This document shows positions 31,300-32,201 of a stretch of DNA of 32,201 nucleotides, one piece after another (the stretch's first letter is position 1; every line of letters begins with the position of its first letter). Source of the stretch: Candidatus Omnitrophota bacterium (GTDB lineage Bacteria; Omnitrophota; Gorgyraeia; Zapsychrales; Zapsychraceae); the NCBI GenBank assembly GCA_015232535.1, contig JADFZM010000010.1:1-32201 (forward strand), written 5' to 3'. The notes beneath the pieces were generated by a model, which ran no database searches, was not told where the DNA came from, and saw nothing but the letters and a program-made list of their open reading frames with translations. Position numbers and translations under genes: made by a program.

Positions 31300-32201
31300 A
31301 CAAATTATTGCTATATTAAAAAGAAAGCTTGATGATCTGTCCCCACAGGGCAGATTGGATGCCGAGACCCTTCGAAATGCCCTTAAAGAAGAGCTTCAGT
31401 TTTATGTCCTTAATTTTATTTATCATCATACCGAATATAACAAATGGATTATGTATGGTGGTTCTGCTCTTCGAATTATCCATGGCCTAGATCGCATGTC
31501 GGTTGATTTGGACTTCGAGGTTTCCGAGGAAATAACCAAGAATTTCTTGGAAGAGCTCAAAACAAACATCGAAGATCATTTTGCTCATACGTATAACACT
31601 GATGCGGATTTCTTGAAAGCTAAAATTGTTGCAGAGAGAGGCGTGCTTCTTAAATTTAATGCTGGCAAAGATCTAAGCCTTGGGCATTCTTCAAATCAAG
31701 TACATATTAAAATAGACCTTAATTATTTCAACGCTCCAAAACACGCGATAGAACGCCAGCCTATCAACCATGATCAGCTTTCCTTTGTTATTGTGACTTA
31801 TAATATGTCAACGCTGATGGCCAGCAAAGTTGCCGCGATTTTTTTGCGAGGGACAAGAGGCGTAGGTAAAGCTATTTATGAAGAAAAGGGCAGGGATATC
31901 TATGACCTTTTATGGTATATGAACAATAAAATAGTTCCCGACCTTGATTATCTATTAGCTAAAGGGGTGAAGGAAGCAAAAGATATACGTACAATTTTTG
32001 ATAAATTAACATTAAAGATGAACAAAGTGAATGATGAAAATCTTAAGCAGGATTTACTGCCTCTTTTTCTAAATAGGGGATACATTGAAATGTGGCTTAA
32101 AAATTGGCTTAATAGGTATTTTCAATTAATCAAGGAATATAAAGTTACTACTGTTACCCTATTGGAAAGAATTCAAGTGCATGAGCATTTTGATACAGAT
32201 A
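31292..32201 (+). CDS. abiEii: AbiEii-type nucleotidyltransferase toxin (partial, runs off the right edge)
   Basis: The frame is open from the ATG at 31292 to the end of the window (303 codons), so the C-terminus is missing. It carries the nucleotidyltransferase core: GGSAL at residues 56-60 and DLDF with D72 and D74, the metal-binding pair of DNA polymerase beta-like enzymes. RDIYDLLWYM in the later part is the conserved RDxYDL motif of AbiEii toxins. Such toxins transfer nucleotides, in some relatives to tRNA, and stop growth on phage infection. The 8-bp overlap with abiEi implies coupled translation. Confidence 0.88.
   Translation, partial: MSEQIIAILKRKLDDLSPQGRLDAETLRNALKEELQFYVLNFIYHHTEYNKWIMYGGSALRIIHGLDRMSVDLDFEVSEEITKNFLEELKTNIEDHFAHTYNTDADFLKAKIVAERGVLLKFNAGKDLSLGHSSNQVHIKIDLNYFNAPKHAIERQPINHDQLSFVIVTYNMSTLMASKVAAIFLRGTRGVGKAIYEEKGRDIYDLLWYMNNKIVPDLDYLLAKGVKEAKDIRTIFDKLTLKMNKVNDENLKQDLLPLFLNRGYIEMWLKNWLNRYFQLIKEYKVTTVTLLERIQVHEHFDTD

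Noticed and set aside
1-32201. tRNA, rRNA or CRISPR arrays
   Set aside because: No cloverleaf-like sequence, rRNA segment or regularly spaced short repeats were seen on reading the window.

Overview
The window looks like a chromosomal piece of an Omnitrophota (former OP3) bacterium. The main clue is a 2795-residue exported protein whose signal peptide and flanking N- and C-terminal modules resemble, from memory, those of large secreted Omnitrophota proteins. The phylum is an inference, because the window has no rRNA or tRNA. Almost all genes lie on the + strand, and start sites with clear Shine-Dalgarno sequences are common.

Layout. (1) 15-3036: a tightly packed, partly overlapping tryptophan operon segment trpG-trpD-trpC-trpF, closed by a strong intrinsic terminator, with no trpB/trpA behind it. 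(2) 3183-3593: a single-domain PilZ (c-di-GMP receptor) protein. (3) 3655-4094: a good promoter, a c-di-GMP-I (GEMM) riboswitch with an enlarged P3 arm, a terminator and a second promoter sharing a 17-bp box with the first. (4) 4253-12640: a giant Sec-exported fusion carrying two archaeal-type GAPDH-like units in tandem (the first without any cysteine), a phosphoglycerate kinase and an enolase, followed by a perfect terminator hairpin.

(5) 12893-17278: the most interesting locus. A second c-di-GMP-I riboswitch with a 13-bp terminator stem precedes a 64-residue peptide gene, a decayed second copy of that peptide, a radical SAM/SPASM protein and a C39-peptidase ABC exporter. This reads as a ribosomally made, radical-SAM-modified, exported peptide (RiPP) system under c-di-GMP control. 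About 60 bp of imperfect direct repeat lies on both sides of it (12768-12829 and 17320-17380), and a 5'-truncated group II intron lies immediately downstream.

(6) 18050-19453: a TPR protein and a small secreted coiled-coil protein. (7) 19568-27440: a truncated L,D-transpeptidase fragment, then an alpha-2-macroglobulin-like protein coupled to penicillin-binding protein 1C, then a calcineurin-type phosphoesterase. (8) 27597-32201: a defence-like end, with a DUF262/HNH protein, a small secreted protein with an internal repeat, an overlapping mini-lipoprotein not reported by simple ORF length cut-offs, and an AbiEi/AbiEii toxin-antitoxin pair under a near-leaderless promoter with a palindrome. 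The toxin gene runs off the right edge.

Taken together, one PilZ protein and two c-di-GMP riboswitches within 10 kb suggest that the giant glycolytic fusion and the peptide system may both answer to the same second messenger.
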